Assembly: GCF_026213295.1 (NCBI RefSeq)
Contig: NC_079432.1
Location: 11,829,312-11,893,311 of the forward strand
Source: Gadus chalcogrammus
Taxonomy: Eukaryota > Chordata > Actinopteri > Gadiformes > Gadidae
DNA: 64,000 nt
Direction of reading: 5' to 3'
A model generated the notes under the pieces. That model ran no database searches. It saw only the letters and a list, made by a program, of their open reading frames with translations, and was not told the origin of the DNA. A program made the translations under genes and the position numbers. This document shows, in pieces, positions 51,227 through 63,103 of the stretch (within the stretch, counting starts at the first letter, position 1; each line of letters opens with the position of its first letter).

Positions 51227-53648
51227 CTGCAGGGGTGGACGGTGATGGAGAAGATGATGCATGGGGAGGAAGGGAAAGTGACGTGAGAAACGCATTAGAG
51301 AAAACCAGAACATCATTGACTTCAGCATCGGAGCAAAACGTAACATGCTTGACGTAACCGACCCTGACATTGGGTTAGAGCAAGACTCAAAATGAAGAGA
51401 GGGCAGCCCAACAGCCCTACGAGCACTACGTCAAGGTGGATCGTTATAACGGACCCCCACTGTGACCACCCGACGCAGGTGTTTAATTAATATTGCACTG
51501 TTTATACTAGTGTTAGAAATTTATAACACAGATAACGTAATAATAACACTCACAATAACAAGCGCTCACTTCTCATGGGAGACAAAAAGGACCAAAAGAG
51601 ATGAAGGGGAGCGAGAGAAAGAGAGAGAGGGAGTGAGGGAGGGCGAGGCAGAGAGCGAGAGCGAGAGAGGTGGAGAAAGAGACAGAGACAGAGACAGAGA
51701 CAGAGAGAGGGAGAACGAGAGTGAGAGAAAGCAAGAGCGAGAGCGAGACAGAGAGACCAATGAGGAGTGATTCAGAAGGAAGAAGCAAAAGCACCAGGGG
51801 TTGCATCACTGGCACGACACAGCGCTGCGCTGTAGGTTTCATTATAAGAGAACAAGATAAGCAAGGGCAGCAGCTCAGAGAGACACCAGCCTCGGAGAGA
51901 CAGACGGCGAGCAGGGACGAGACACCGCCTGGTGATGGATGGGGAGGGAGAGAGGCAGCCAAGCTGAAATGCTGCGTGACGTTCACAAAGACAATGTGTG
52001 GCGAGGAGCTTCTCTAAGCCGGCTCCGTGCGGCCCCCGCGCCCCCCTCCCCCCCCCCCCCCGGCTTATGCTGCCCCACGCACATACGGCACGGCGGACAG
52101 AGAGGAAGAGAGGGAGGGAAACAGAGAGAGCTGGAGAAAGACAGAGGAAGAAGCTAAGAACCCCCCGGAAATACAGAAAGAGAGGAAAAGAGGAAGAGAG
52201 AGAAACAGAGGGATGGAGAGCTGGAGAAAGATAGAGGAAGAAGCTAAGAACCCACGCAATATGGAAAGATGGAAAGAGAGGGGAAGAGAGAGACGGAATA
52301 GGGAGGGATGAGAGCTAGAGAAAGATAGAGGAGGAAGCATAGGACCCACACAAATACAGAAAGATGGAAAGAGAGGAAGAGAGACCGACAGAAACAGAGA
52401 GATCAAGAAAGAGAGGGATGTAGAGGGGAATGGGAGAGTTACAAAAACTATGGATAGAGACAGACAGGGGAAGGAAGAAAGAGATGGAGAGATATATACA
52501 TAGAGGGAGATAAAGGGACAGTAGTCTATAGACCGGGCCAGAGAAATGGAAAGAGAGACAGCGAAAAGGACAGGGAAACAGAGCCACTAGGTAGAGAGTG
52601 AAACAGACAGACGGATCGAGACGGAGAAACGAAAAGAGATGGAAAACGGGAAGAGATGGGGAGCGATAGAAACGGGAGGAGACGGAGAGAGCGGAAAAAC
52701 AGAGAGAGATGGAGAGATAGAGGAAAACGGGAAGAGTAGGAGAGAGAGGGCAACACAAAGAGACCAAGAGAGACTGATTGGCAGATGGGAGTGATAAGAC
52801 CTGGCTCGCTCCATGTTGATCCCCGGGGCGGGATATTAAGCTGCTTGTCGGCTGGCGCTTTGGGGGGCGTTGGGGAGATAAAAAACACCCCAGATGAACT
52901 TAAAAAATAGACCAGTGTGTCTGGGGGTGGGGGGGGCAGCCATGCTGCTAGCACCCAGGTAGCCGGGACGATGCAGGATTACCCACCGCTCACCTGTCTA
53001 GCACCTCAACTGAGGTCATTTTGTCCCCATGACCTGTGTACCCCTCTCTCCCCCGCCAGTAAAACAAAACCCTAATGGTTAAATGATCACTCACATTAGA
53101 GGAGGAAGCAGCAGGGAAAAAGTGCCATTTTGGTAAATGTTCTCGTTGCTGCGTTTATCTTCTCTCTCTCTCTATACGTCTCCCTAACTCTCCCGCTGTA
53201 TCTCTGGCCCAGTATTAACGACCACTCTCAGGGAAGAGGAAGTGGAGGTGCTCGATGAAGCGGTGTAATTAAGCCATGCATTATTCAAATAGCCTCGTCT
53301 GCAATGAGCCCATGTGTGTTGGCGTGCACGCAAGCCTGTGTGTGTGTGTGTGTGTGTGCTTCCACATCCACATGCTATTCCTCCAACTTACAGGTTTCGC
53401 CAACTGTTTGTGGCGCGAATCATACATAGCAGAAGAAGAAGCATAAGAACCAATAAGATTGGTGGAAGAAAGAATAAAGAAAGACAGGAATATACCAAGA
53501 TTTGGTCACACGTCGTCTCGCACTAAGCCGGTTACGACGACCGACTGTTGAATGAGGTACCATGTGTGTGCTTGTGTGTCTGGGAGTGTGTTTGTGTGTG
53601 TGTCTGGGTGTTGGTTGGTGTGTCTACATGACGGTCTGATGTACTCAC
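51227..53648 (-). other. utrn intron 61-62 (2422 bp)
   Basis: Dominated by purine-rich GA sequence (51600-51770 and 52090-52760). Within the second block, an imperfect unit containing GGAGAAAGATAGAGGAAGAA recurs about every 90 bp. No gene seen. Confidence 0.9.
52090..52760 (+). repeat. purine-rich GA complex repeat with a longer-period unit
   Basis: AGCTGGAGAAAGACAGAGGA, then GAAGCTAAGAACCC and a variable filler, recurs near 52130, 52220 and 52312 with divergence. Confidence 0.8.
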
Positions 53649-53727
53649 TGGACAGGAAGTGTTGGGAGGAGGGTCCGAAATCTCGATGCGCTTCCTGAAG
53701 GAGCTTCAGTCTCTCCTCCACTGCCAC
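53649..53727 (-). CDS. utrn: utrn exon (DMD exon 61 equivalent), rod-to-WW linker
   Basis: A 79-bp exon of the same length as DMD exon 61, from phase 0 to phase 1. It encodes [20 protein letters not shown] followed by SQHFLS. The block [15 protein letters not shown] is essentially invariant in the dystrophin family just before the WW domain. The acceptor is CTCCTCAG|GTG and the donor TCCA|GTGAGTAC. Its last base, A, joins CA of the next exon to form Thr. Confidence 0.96.
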
Positions 53728-53844
53728 CTGAGGAGAGGAGGAGTTCAAGAGAGGGGAGGGGAGGGGAGGAGGGGGAGAGGACACAGAACAGGATAGGACT
53801 CGGTCAGCAAGATCCATAGTCGATATCACCCCCGTTTTTCTGGG

Positions 53845-53990
53845 CAGGATTAGTCAAGTGGTTAGAACGTTTGACCCCCAACCCAAAGATTCTGTGGTTA
53901 AACCCAAATGTCCGCAATCCACCTGTTGGCTCATCCTTCAGCAATAAGCTTAACCCATACCTGTACGGCCATTACTTCTAGATGTTCTTG
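53845..53990 (+). mobile_element. tRNA-type SINE remnant
   Basis: Reads TAGTCAAGTGGTTAGAACGT (A-box-like), then TTCTGTGGTTAAACCCAAAT (B-box-like), CAGCAATAAGCTTAACCC and CCTGTACGGCC. This is the layout of L2-tailed fish SINEs, with a decayed tail. Confidence 0.55.
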
Positions 53991-54934
53991 TATAAGCTCC
54001 CTGCAAAGATTGTAATAGGACAGCAGACAAGGTTGGATTGACATTGGGGTTGAATTTTCTCTTCAACATAAAATTTGGGATAGTCGGTTGAATGTCTGGA
54101 TATTCAAGGGTGATTAAGATTAGAACACACACACACACACTTAAATAGAGCACCACTAATACAGCAACAAAGTAAACTGTAATTATAAGCACAACTGTAA
54201 TTATAAATGATGTGTAGTAATTATGCCTTCATAATCAATATGCAATAGTTTATCATGCAGAACTAATCAAGGTTCAACAACTTAGTGGAAAAATAGTCAA
54301 TAAACAATTATGTCAATAGAGAGCTAGGTCCCCGAAGCAGAGAACCTGAATAGAGTTGTGTATTCAAAATCACACCGTACACATCTCTGCAACTTTAGCC
54401 TCTATGTTAAATTACTGCCGAGAACTAGCGCTTTACTCCCAGCTCCAAAGGAAACATTATTAATGAACACAAGAGTCAACAGAAGCTAACGATAGATGGA
54501 ATTGGTCCAAGGCTACTTCATTATACACATCGCTTCTGCCCCGGACTTCTACCGAGACCTTTCCTATTCTAATTACTGTAGATCAGGAGGGGCACATTCA
54601 GATATAAAAGCTGGATCTAACAGTCACAACATAGTCACAGACATAAGTGGTGCTCCTCAACTGACAACAGAAAATAAATAAAATGTGAAAAGGACAATAA
54701 AAGGCAACAAAATAATGAGACATGGCAATAACTCGGCACGCGTAGTATTGCTTTGCCGGATGACTTAGACTTACAGACAAAAGAACGCACAGACACACAC
54801 ACAAACACAGGCTAATTGTCCGAGCGTGTGCCGTTTTCCAAGCAGCGTATTTATCTGTAACGTGACTTTGTGGTTATTGTGTTCCATCAGGCAAGCCGTG
54901 ATGTTATTGACAGCGATGGTGGTCAATGTAATAG

Positions 54935-55034
<100 letters not shown>

Positions 55035-55503
55035 CGACCCTGGACGGCTAACCGAGATATACGACCCAGATCCACGGAGGGATGGAGGCGTTAACGATGG
55101 GGGGACTCAACACCTTGGGAGAGATATCCAGGGTGCGACCTCTACTCCTTCATGTGGGGCTGTCACTGAACCAGGAAAATCAAAACCTCGCCTCAGCTTT
55201 TTCCTCTTTAAACTCATTAAAGCTCTGTCGTTTGGTAGTCTTTTATATCTGACAAGCTGCTCGACTCCCACGCCTAGAGTTGCCCGCCGTCTTACGGCCC
55301 GGAGGCGCTCTTCGGTGCCGGGCCGCCGGCCGCGACCCCGCGACAGGATATTAAACACAAACTGGCCTCCCCACGCCGGGACTCAATGGCCTCCTTCCAG
55401 TGTCGGGAGGCTGTCATCTGTCTGTCTGTCCTTTTGCTCCATGCCCTTCAGACCGCTGCCAGCGCCCCTAGCCTGTCCTGGGCATCTGCATTGCCACGGG
55501 CCA

Positions 55504-55504
55504 C

Positions 55505-55601
<97 letters not shown>

Positions 55602-55628
55602 CCACCCCCAACCCCCCCCCCCCCCCCC
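55504..55628 (+). repeat. (CA)n microsatellite followed by C homopolymer
   Basis: About 96 bp of CA, then a C-rich run. Confidence 0.96.
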
Positions 55629-56420
55629 GCAGGATGTGGCCCAGCCCAGCCTGGCCAGAGCAGCAACACACTAGAAATGAAGCTCGAGTAGTGTAATTAC
55701 TACTTTGTTGAAGCTTTGCCTCTTGTTATTGTCCATGTCTGTCTATGGACAATGGCATCCTTGAGGGAGATGGCAAACACCGCTTACCTGGCCTATCATC
55801 CACTACACTGCATGATGGAAGTAGAACGCAGAATAACGTCTAAAAATACTGTACTGTAAGAGCATTACCTTAGTTGAAAGAGGTCTAGAGTTAAAACTAA
55901 CAGTTTTGCAAAAAGAAGTTTCAGTGGGGCTCGCCGCTTTGAACACTGGCAGGGAGGACGGTGGGGGGGGGGGGGGGGGGGGCTTCCACACACAGCATCC
56001 TGAGGGGCAATGCACTGCCTAAATCACACACAAACACTCTGCTGCACGGACGGATCAATATGCCGTACGCACAGAGCGAGAGACAGCGTCAGCCGGTACA
56101 AAGACACAGCGAGGAGGGGAGAGGAGGGGGAGAGAGAGATGGAAATAAATGGAGAGTGAGATAGCAAGAGATAACCCAGGTTTAATAAAACAAGCGAGAG
56201 ATACGATCAAATATTAAAGGACACTCATCTAAACCACTACAGACTGGGCTGGGAAGTAAGGAGAGGAAAAGTACAAATCCACAAGAATAACATGCACTGC
56301 AGTGTTTATTCCCTCACCTATTTAACCGTCCAATCTTTCCACGATATTTCCACCATACTGGTGGCAGTACGGTGGAGCGTGGAGCACCTGTAGAGGCAGT
56401 AGGGAGGTATGGAGGTGTAC

Positions 56421-56567
56421 CTGTAGGAGCTTCCAGCGCATGTTGAGCTGGTCGAGCTGGCGGGAGGCGGTGGAGGACAGCTGCACGTCCAGCGGGGTGA
56501 GGTCAGCTGACAGCTCGTTGACCACGTGCACGTCCTGCCTCAAAGGGGCCACCTCCTCCTGGAAGGC
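56421..56567 (-). CDS. utrn: utrn exon (DMD exon 60 equivalent), spectrin-like repeat
   Basis: A 147-bp, 49-codon exon in phase 0 at both ends, identical in length to DMD exon 60. It starts AFQEEVAPLRQDVHVVNELS and ends RQLDQLNMRWKLLQ, the last helix of the spectrin-like rod. The acceptor is CATCAAG and the donor CAG|GTACAC. The motif LNMRWKLLQ matches utrophin rather than dystrophin, which has LNTRWKLLQ. The exon leads directly into the linker and WW domain encoded by the next exons. Confidence 0.96.
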
Positions 56568-57383
56568 CTTGATGGGGGGGGCGGGGGGAACAGCCGGTTG
56601 TCATGGTGATTACCCACTCCATTAGTTTCAGTTATAGACACTTGACGGAAATGTCATCCGTTTTATTAGACAAACGGCTGGGAAGTGGCGAGGGGAGCGC
56701 AGCATCTGCTAAATGACTGAATAAATGTTAATGGGAATCTTTGGGGCGAAGGGAGATCGTTAGATGGTTCCAACCATCTCTGCCGTCGGGGGGTTGTGTT
56801 TGGTTACTACCAGCCTGAGCGATGATGAACCAGCCCCGAGTGGACAGGACGTACCATCATAGTTGAGGTGATTGGTGAAACGCTGAGGCCGGTAATAAGG
56901 GCTCCAATTAGCATTCCCATCTATGCTATGTTCAGCGTCTATGTGGACAATTTCTCCTCAGAGATGAATTCAAAGGATGTCAGCCGGTAATGCTTCCATG
57001 GTCGAACAAAAGATATGTCGGTGAATATATGGAAACAAAATAAATTGCTTATACCATTCGATTTAGATATATAAGCATGTTTAAGCATGCTTCTACCACT
57101 GATACTGATATTGTATACTTTTTTTGGGTCTCCATAGCATAACTAAAACGAATCAACTAAGAGGTAGGTGGTTGGATCTATCAATCAAACATCAGGGAGG
57201 ACGCTCCCTGTACTGATGTGATGTCCCCCCAGGGCAGGGTTTGGAAACGGGTTGAAATTGGCCAATCCATCAACATCACACCTGGTGACTGAAGACAGGT
57301 GGCTCTTACAAGAAAAAATATAAATATTCTGAATTGGGTCAAACGTGTGGCGGTTTCGGATCAAGAGCGCCCCCCCCCCTTAC
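56568..57383 (-). other. utrn intron 59-60 (816 bp)
   Basis: Short G runs at its acceptor and C runs at its donor (+ strand); otherwise unique, nothing recognised. Confidence 0.9.
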
Positions 57384-57652
57384 GGTGGTCCTCTCGATGT
57401 GGTCCTGCAGGGAGTCGATGAGCAGGTCCCCCACAGGCTGCCAGCCCTCCTTGGCCTCCTCGGCGCGGGTCAGCCGCAGGTCCAGCTGGTCCATGGAGCT
57501 CTGCAGCTCCTGCAGCCGCTCCAGGGCACGCTCCACCTGGCTCTGCCAGCCGCCCACGTGGCCCGTCAGCCGCTCCCAGCGCTCCCGCACCTCGCCCGTC
57601 TGCTTGCGGATGGCCCGGGCCACGCCGCGGGCCTTCTCCTCGGGGGTGAGGT
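57384..57652 (-). CDS. utrn: utrn exon (DMD exon 59 equivalent), spectrin-like repeat
   Basis: A 269-bp exon, the same length as human DMD exon 59, entering in phase 1 and leaving in phase 0. It encodes helices of the last spectrin-like repeats: LTPEEKARGVARAIRKQTGE, then RWERLTGHVGGWQSQVE, and near its end WQPVGDLLIDSLQDHIE, a very conserved family block. The acceptor follows a run of C residues (AACCAG) and the donor is ACC|GTAAGGGG, so both boundaries sit against homopolymer C or G. The exon is GC-rich compared with its introns. Confidence 0.96.
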
Positions 57653-57987
57653 CTGGTTGGGGGGGGGGGGGGGACATGCAGGTCAGCGATTTAGCACGAG
57701 GAGAATCATGAGTTAATGTCAATGCAGCAGAGGAGAGAGAGGAGAATTGGCTGCTGTTTTATTGATCGCTTCGGGGGTTGATATGTGGATGGGGGGGTTC
57801 ACCCCCAGAGGGAGCAGGCGGCTACAGCACAGTGGCCATGGATCGACCCCCATGTCAGGAGATAACACCAAGGTTACTGGCTGGGCTATAGCTCAAGCTG
57901 TGATACAAAGCTGGAAGCACGGAGGCAGGTATTTTTAATTAATCTTTTTTTTTACCCAAATGAAATGGTGCATGGCCTTTGATTGGG

Positions 57988-57998
57988 ACAGAGAGAGG

Positions 57999-58059
<61 letters not shown>
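57988..58059 (+). repeat. (GA)n microsatellite
   Basis: About 70 bp of GA with one GGGG interruption at the start. Confidence 0.95.
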
Positions 58060-58754
58060 AGAGGGAGAATGCAAGAGCTATAGTGGGAGAGAGCGAGCGA
58101 GAGCGAGAGCGAGAGAGAGAGCGAGAGAGAGAGCGAGAGAGAGATATGAAGTGATGCGATGAGGACCTGATAATTGCCGTAAAGCATTCAGGTGTTTTTA
58201 ATTCAGAGTGCATGAATAAGTTCATTGTGGTAGGTGACCAGAGAGAATAATGCAAATAGAGAATGGATTGGCGAATAAACAAACAGGTTGGGGTAAAAGC
58301 AGAAAAACGTTTCCAAGGTCAGGGGTTTGAAGTAGAAACGAACGCTGGAGGAACGTGGGTGGACGCGAGGGCTTCCCGGTCCTGAATTTATATCACTGTC
58401 TGCAGGACTGTGATTAAAGGAGCCTTCCAGTCTCATTTGCCACCGATCCCTTTTCAACTGCCGTTTCTCATGCAAAACAAGAAAACACGTCGGGGAATGT
58501 GTGAAGACAAGATAGCGTCCCCCTCTTTGATAAGCCAATATTGAGAGGTATGCAGGAGAATGAGGAGATTAGATAAAGAAACAGCGTGTGTCGTGTTCGT
58601 CTGAGGGCAGCGGCGGTGGGCGAGCGAACGGAGGGCCTAAACACACCTGCTCTGATACGCGATCAGCGCCCCCAATCTCCCTCTTATCAATTCTCACAAC
58701 GAGACGACGCGGTGATATGACGCATCAAAGATCACATACACCAAGTCAGTCAGT

Positions 58755-58828
58755 CAGTCTGTCTGTCTGTCTGTCTGTCTGTCGGCCCCAGTGGTTGGAA
58801 GACCACCACCACCACCACCACCACCACA
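58755..58828 (+). repeat. (CTGT)n and (CAC)n short arrays
   Basis: About seven CTGT units, then nine CAC/ACC units. Confidence 0.93.
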
Positions 58829-59408
58829 CCCCCTGTACACAGTTGCCCCCTTGGGCGGGGTTTTAATTATTTACACAGAAGGGGGCTGCTGTTTGACAGG
58901 AAATGAGTTGAATCTACCCAGAAGTCCCCTGCAGCTGGCACCGAGGTCCAGAGAGGGAATGCCGAATGAGTGGCTGCCTGTTTAGAAACAAGATGCTTTC
59001 TGTCGGGCCGCTGAATCCACTTTCAATATTGGCTCGGAGGTTTGGAGAAGCCTTCAGGGTGGAATGCTCGGGTGCTAATTTGAATAGTGTTTTCATGTCA
59101 AATGGCAGGGGTGTTTTAATTCTTTCTTCGCGGCCTAACTACCGTGGAAACAATTATGTTTAGAAAATTGTGCTCCATTGATTTGAGTGCCAACTGTCTG
59201 TTCGGAAAGCCTATATCCTTGAAATAGTTGCCTGATATTTTTGCTTTTCTGTTATGTGGAAAGCAAAGAAATTGTCCAGAAGAATATTGATAGTGTTTCT
59301 ACAGTAAAAAAAAGCGTTCTGTAGCGGTCCTTCAAATGTCTCCAAAAACGGCACAGATTGTCTCGTCAGTGTCCATCGCGGCCCGGCCCGGCGCGTTCCC
59401 ATCCTCAC

Positions 59409-59538
59409 CTGTCTTGGGCTGCAGGTTCCTGCGGGGCTCGGCGGGCCCCTCGATGGGCTGGTCGGCCAGGAACGAGCGCGCCTGGTCCAGGGTGGTGATC
59501 ACCAGGTGCTCTCGCTCCTTCAGCTCGGACAGCAGCGC
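59409..59538 (-). CDS. utrn: utrn exon (DMD exon 58 equivalent), spectrin-like rod
   Basis: A 130-bp exon in phase 0, ending in phase 1. On the minus strand it follows a TTTCTCTGCAG acceptor and ends AAGACAG before GTGAGGAT. It encodes 43 residues including [16 protein letters not shown] and [10 protein letters not shown], which match the utrophin segment before the last spectrin-like repeat. The exon is slightly longer than human DMD exon 58 (121 bp), and its N-terminal residues are less conserved than the ADQPIE part. It joins in phase to the exon at 57652 to give KTDLTPEEKA. Confidence 0.9.
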
Positions 59539-62500
59539 CTGCAGAGAAACAAGGCAACACAGATAGACTCAATGCAGGCCTTAGACTACGACTCAGGAGT
59601 CAAGCCCCCGGCTAGTAGACTGACGTCAGTCTGAGTCCGTCAAAGGAGGGGGTTGAATACGGGACCACATAGAACAAGGACGGAGAGAGCGAATCGAGTG
59701 GAACAAATAATAGATTGTTTACATCGGCCCCAGTGAGTACATTTGTTTGGACGTTTGGTTTTCTCCTGACATTATCGATGCCTGCGTATTGTTTCAAAAA
59801 AGCCCTGCTATCGAAAAGCCAATAAGGCAACCTTTCAAGGTATATTAAAAAGGGTACTTTTGATTCATTTGCTGGCGATAAGAGCATGTGTGTTGTTGTT
59901 GGGCTTGTGAATATTGTCAACAAAACCCTCGACCTCGAGTCGAGAGGTAAGAGTGAAAGTCAAAAAAAGGAGAAAGAGAAACGGAGAGAGAGTGAGAGGT
60001 TGAGAGGGACTGACACGCAAAGAGGAAAAAGGCAAGAGAAAGTCAAAGAGGGGTGGGCGAAGATGAACAGTAAAGTAAACCGTTTCCTCAGGGTCAAAAT
60101 AAAGCTCCGGAGGACTCTCTCCCGGCTAACCATCATTGAGACGTCTAGTAGTAATTCATAAGCTTCAGGTTCAATTGCAGGCCATCTAACACAGTAGCAG
60201 CAACAACTTGTTTTCAATCAACTAGCATCCACACTCTGCTGGCAGAAAGGACCCAACTCTTTCACACGATCACACACGCTCACTCAGTCACACGCGCACA
60301 CACGGCGCACTCCTTGACGTCTTAAAGAGAATAAAGCCCTCCACACACGCGCACAGTGTGTGACCATTGAAGACATGCAGGGTCAATGTCAGCCTCCCCC
60401 TGATATTGAATCCTCCGCTGTGTGCCAGTCCACATCTGCCAAGCACGATTGGTCGTGCGGCTCTCTCTCTGGGTGTGTGGCACTCCTAATTATTCCCCTT
60501 TTAATATGAACAGCACCATGTCAACGCGGGGGGGGGGGGGGGGCAGACGGAAGGGGGGGGGGGGGGAGGTAGACGGGGGCAGTCTGGCGCCCACCCGAGT
60601 GTGTTATTGCTTCACCATGAGATGATGTAGTCCAGGAGACGCGGCCCGGCCGTGGCTTGATCGGCCGGGTTCTATTAAAAGGCATTTTGGACAGACGTGG
60701 GGTTCTGTGAGCAGCACCGGAATTGTGATTGTTTCACTCCCCGTGCGTGCCGCGGCATCGCCCGGAATCGATCAGTGCCTAAGGTTTCTACAAAGTGCGA
60801 CCGTTTGGATGCTTGTTATTATATTCCTTCTTTCTCTCCTGCGGGACTCTGTTATTGGGTCCCGGGCAATGAGCCGACAGACTATTAGGTTTGGCAGTAC
60901 GAGTTCGGAGAACAATTGCTCACACGTAGACGTTCAAGGAAAGCGCTTGAGAGCCAATCAAAGTTATTTGAGGCCTCGACGAGACATGGGTTTCCAAACA
61001 TGTGTTTCACCTTGAAGGCTTCAGAGTGTATCTCAATCCAGGGATGTGATGTATTTCAAAGTGAAAGCGTACTTTAGGTTAAGTTGGAGAGGGAGGGGGG
61101 GGGGGGGGGGGGGGGGGTGTGCCTCTTTGACATTCAGGGTTTCCTGGACGACAGTGACTGGGTGGTAAACCGACTGCCTACCTAAAAAGTAGACCAGGGC
61201 AGCAGGGTGCTATAATTGGTTGCCATGTCTCGCCTCTCCGACATGAAAATGTATCCATTTCATAGTACGTTCAGGTGATGATTGCTTGCTTGTCTCGGGG
61301 AAAGAGAACCGGGACGAGGAGGCAGGAACAGCCTCCCGGGGTAATGAGTTGATTTGGCAGAAGGAAAAAGAGAAAGGTAAAAAGCACGACACTGATTCCG
61401 ATTCTCTTTTTGTCATTCTTTAGAGAGTAGGCAGAGAGAAGGTCATGCATTTCATTGCTTATCTGTTCTTCTCCTAACGTAATTTCCTTTCTCCTGCCTC
61501 CTATGAGCTGTGCGCGTCAGTTCAGATTCCCCCGGAGCCTGAAGAATAAGAACGTGACAAGAAGAACAAGGACAAAGACAAGGAGAATGAATCAGGAGCT
61601 TTTTGACTAAGGATTTGACAAAGCAATATCCAAAACAAGGGAAAAACGTTATCATCTCTATCAGCAGACTGGCCCTATCTATCACCAATGAATGCACATT
61701 GAAGAATCCTATTGCAGGCGTTATGTCATGAGAGGAGTATGCCTTACCCCGAGGTAATTGAGAGAGTAGAAGCTAATATGGTGTTCATGACTTTAAAAAA
61801 AGGAAAGTATTCTCTGTTGGAGTTGAAAACAAGACAAAAACAGAATCGCTCCCGAGGTGTCATTCTGGCAAAGATTACTCTTAGGCCAACCGCCACAACC
61901 ATTTCTTTCCCACAATTCCCCCTGGCACACTTGATTGACTCTCCCACCAAGCAGGAATTAAATCACCCTGGCTAACGAATGGTGTGCTTCGATTCAGTGA
62001 TTTCCTCCCCTACAAAACTAATTTAGAGGAAATGTAACAGGCAGGTAGCAGTCAAGGGACTAGAAGAAATGGACACTGAGGGAGTGAATATAGGAGGGCT
62101 ATGAATTATCTAATATAGGAGGACAATGAATTACGGAATATAGGACGTTGGCAGGATGAGAAGGGGTGCTAAGGAAAGACTATAACGAGAGAGGGAGGTG
62201 ATGGTCGAGATACATTCATGTAGCAGGATCCAATTTTGCAGTATTTTGTCTGAACAGAAGAACTCTGTTGCGGTTAAAATTATGCTTAATTCGGATTCAC
62301 GATCAAGCGTGAATATGTCAAAAGGCAAGAAACTAAATAAATATGTAGATGCAATTTGCAATTCAGCACGGTAAATTATTTATTATTATTTACACATTCC
62401 CATGAAGGATCTCTTCGTACAATCATTCAAGGAAATGGCGAGGATGCAGAAACCATTAGCGCGGCTTTAGCAATGGCTAGAGTAATTATAACTTGGACTC

Positions 62501-62804
62501 TACTGAAACATTAAGCACCGTGCGACTGCAAATATATTCCATTTCCAGAACCATAATAGTGGCGCTCGATAGACGGACACTTTGCCCTCAGGTAATGGAA
62601 TGGAAGCTACAATCATGTCACACATTGAACCTTTTCACCACACTCAAAATGTAGATTTCACCTGCGTAGCGCGCCATTCAACTCCATTAGCTCAATTTCA
62701 GCCAGCTGAACACGAGCACGTTGTTTAAATTGTGTGAGTCACAAACGTTTATTTTCCGTTTAGCGTTCGCAACCCATCTGATTTATTTCTCCCCGTTCTA
62801 GGAT

Positions 62805-62880
62805 ACCTCAGAGTAGGCATGTGGGCGTTGGGGATCGAACCCAGAACATTACGGCTGGGAGTCAAACATCTTTGTGAGTG
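62805..62880 (-). mobile_element. tRNA-type SINE head (reverse)
   Basis: On the minus strand it reads GATGTTTGACTCCCAGCCG, then TTCTGGGTTCGATCCCCAAC, a clear B-box. It lies head-to-head with the element at 62940. Confidence 0.55.
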
Positions 62881-62939
62881 ACACGCAGATGTCGGCCATG
62901 TCCCTTAGAGATGCTGAATGAGGCCGGTGCTCATGACTT

Positions 62940-63103
62940 AGGAACAGGATAGTCCAGTGGTTTGGGTAACGATCGGAAGGTTCTGGTTTTGATCCCCAAT
63001 GTGCGCAAGAGGCCTAATCGCTGCCCGCTGCTCCTAAATCCTATGTATCCATATTAACTGTAAGTCGCTTCGTCAGGAAAAAGTGTCTACTAAATGACCA
63101 GAG
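62940..63103 (+). mobile_element. tRNA-type SINE with L2-like tail
   Basis: Starts with a tRNA-like head (TAGTCCAGTGGTTTGGGTAA, then GGTTCTGGTTTTGATCCCC), continues through CCTAATCGCTGCCCGCTGC and ends CTGTAAGTCGCTTCGTCAGG, GTCTACTAAATGACC. The tail matches the conserved 3' end of fish L2-dependent SINEs (GTAAGTCGCTTTGGA...CTGCTAAATG). Confidence 0.7.

Larger units (their letters stand above)
57653..59408 (-). other. utrn intron 58-59 (1756 bp)
   Basis: Holds a G run at the acceptor, (GA)n (57988-58059), GAGC-mixed repeats (58088-58143), (CTGT)n and (CAC)n near 58755-58828. Otherwise unique. Confidence 0.9.

Noticed and set aside
57880..57910. tRNA-like start GGGCTATAGCTCAAGC
   Set aside because: Only the A-box part resembles a tRNA; no B box or cloverleaf follows.
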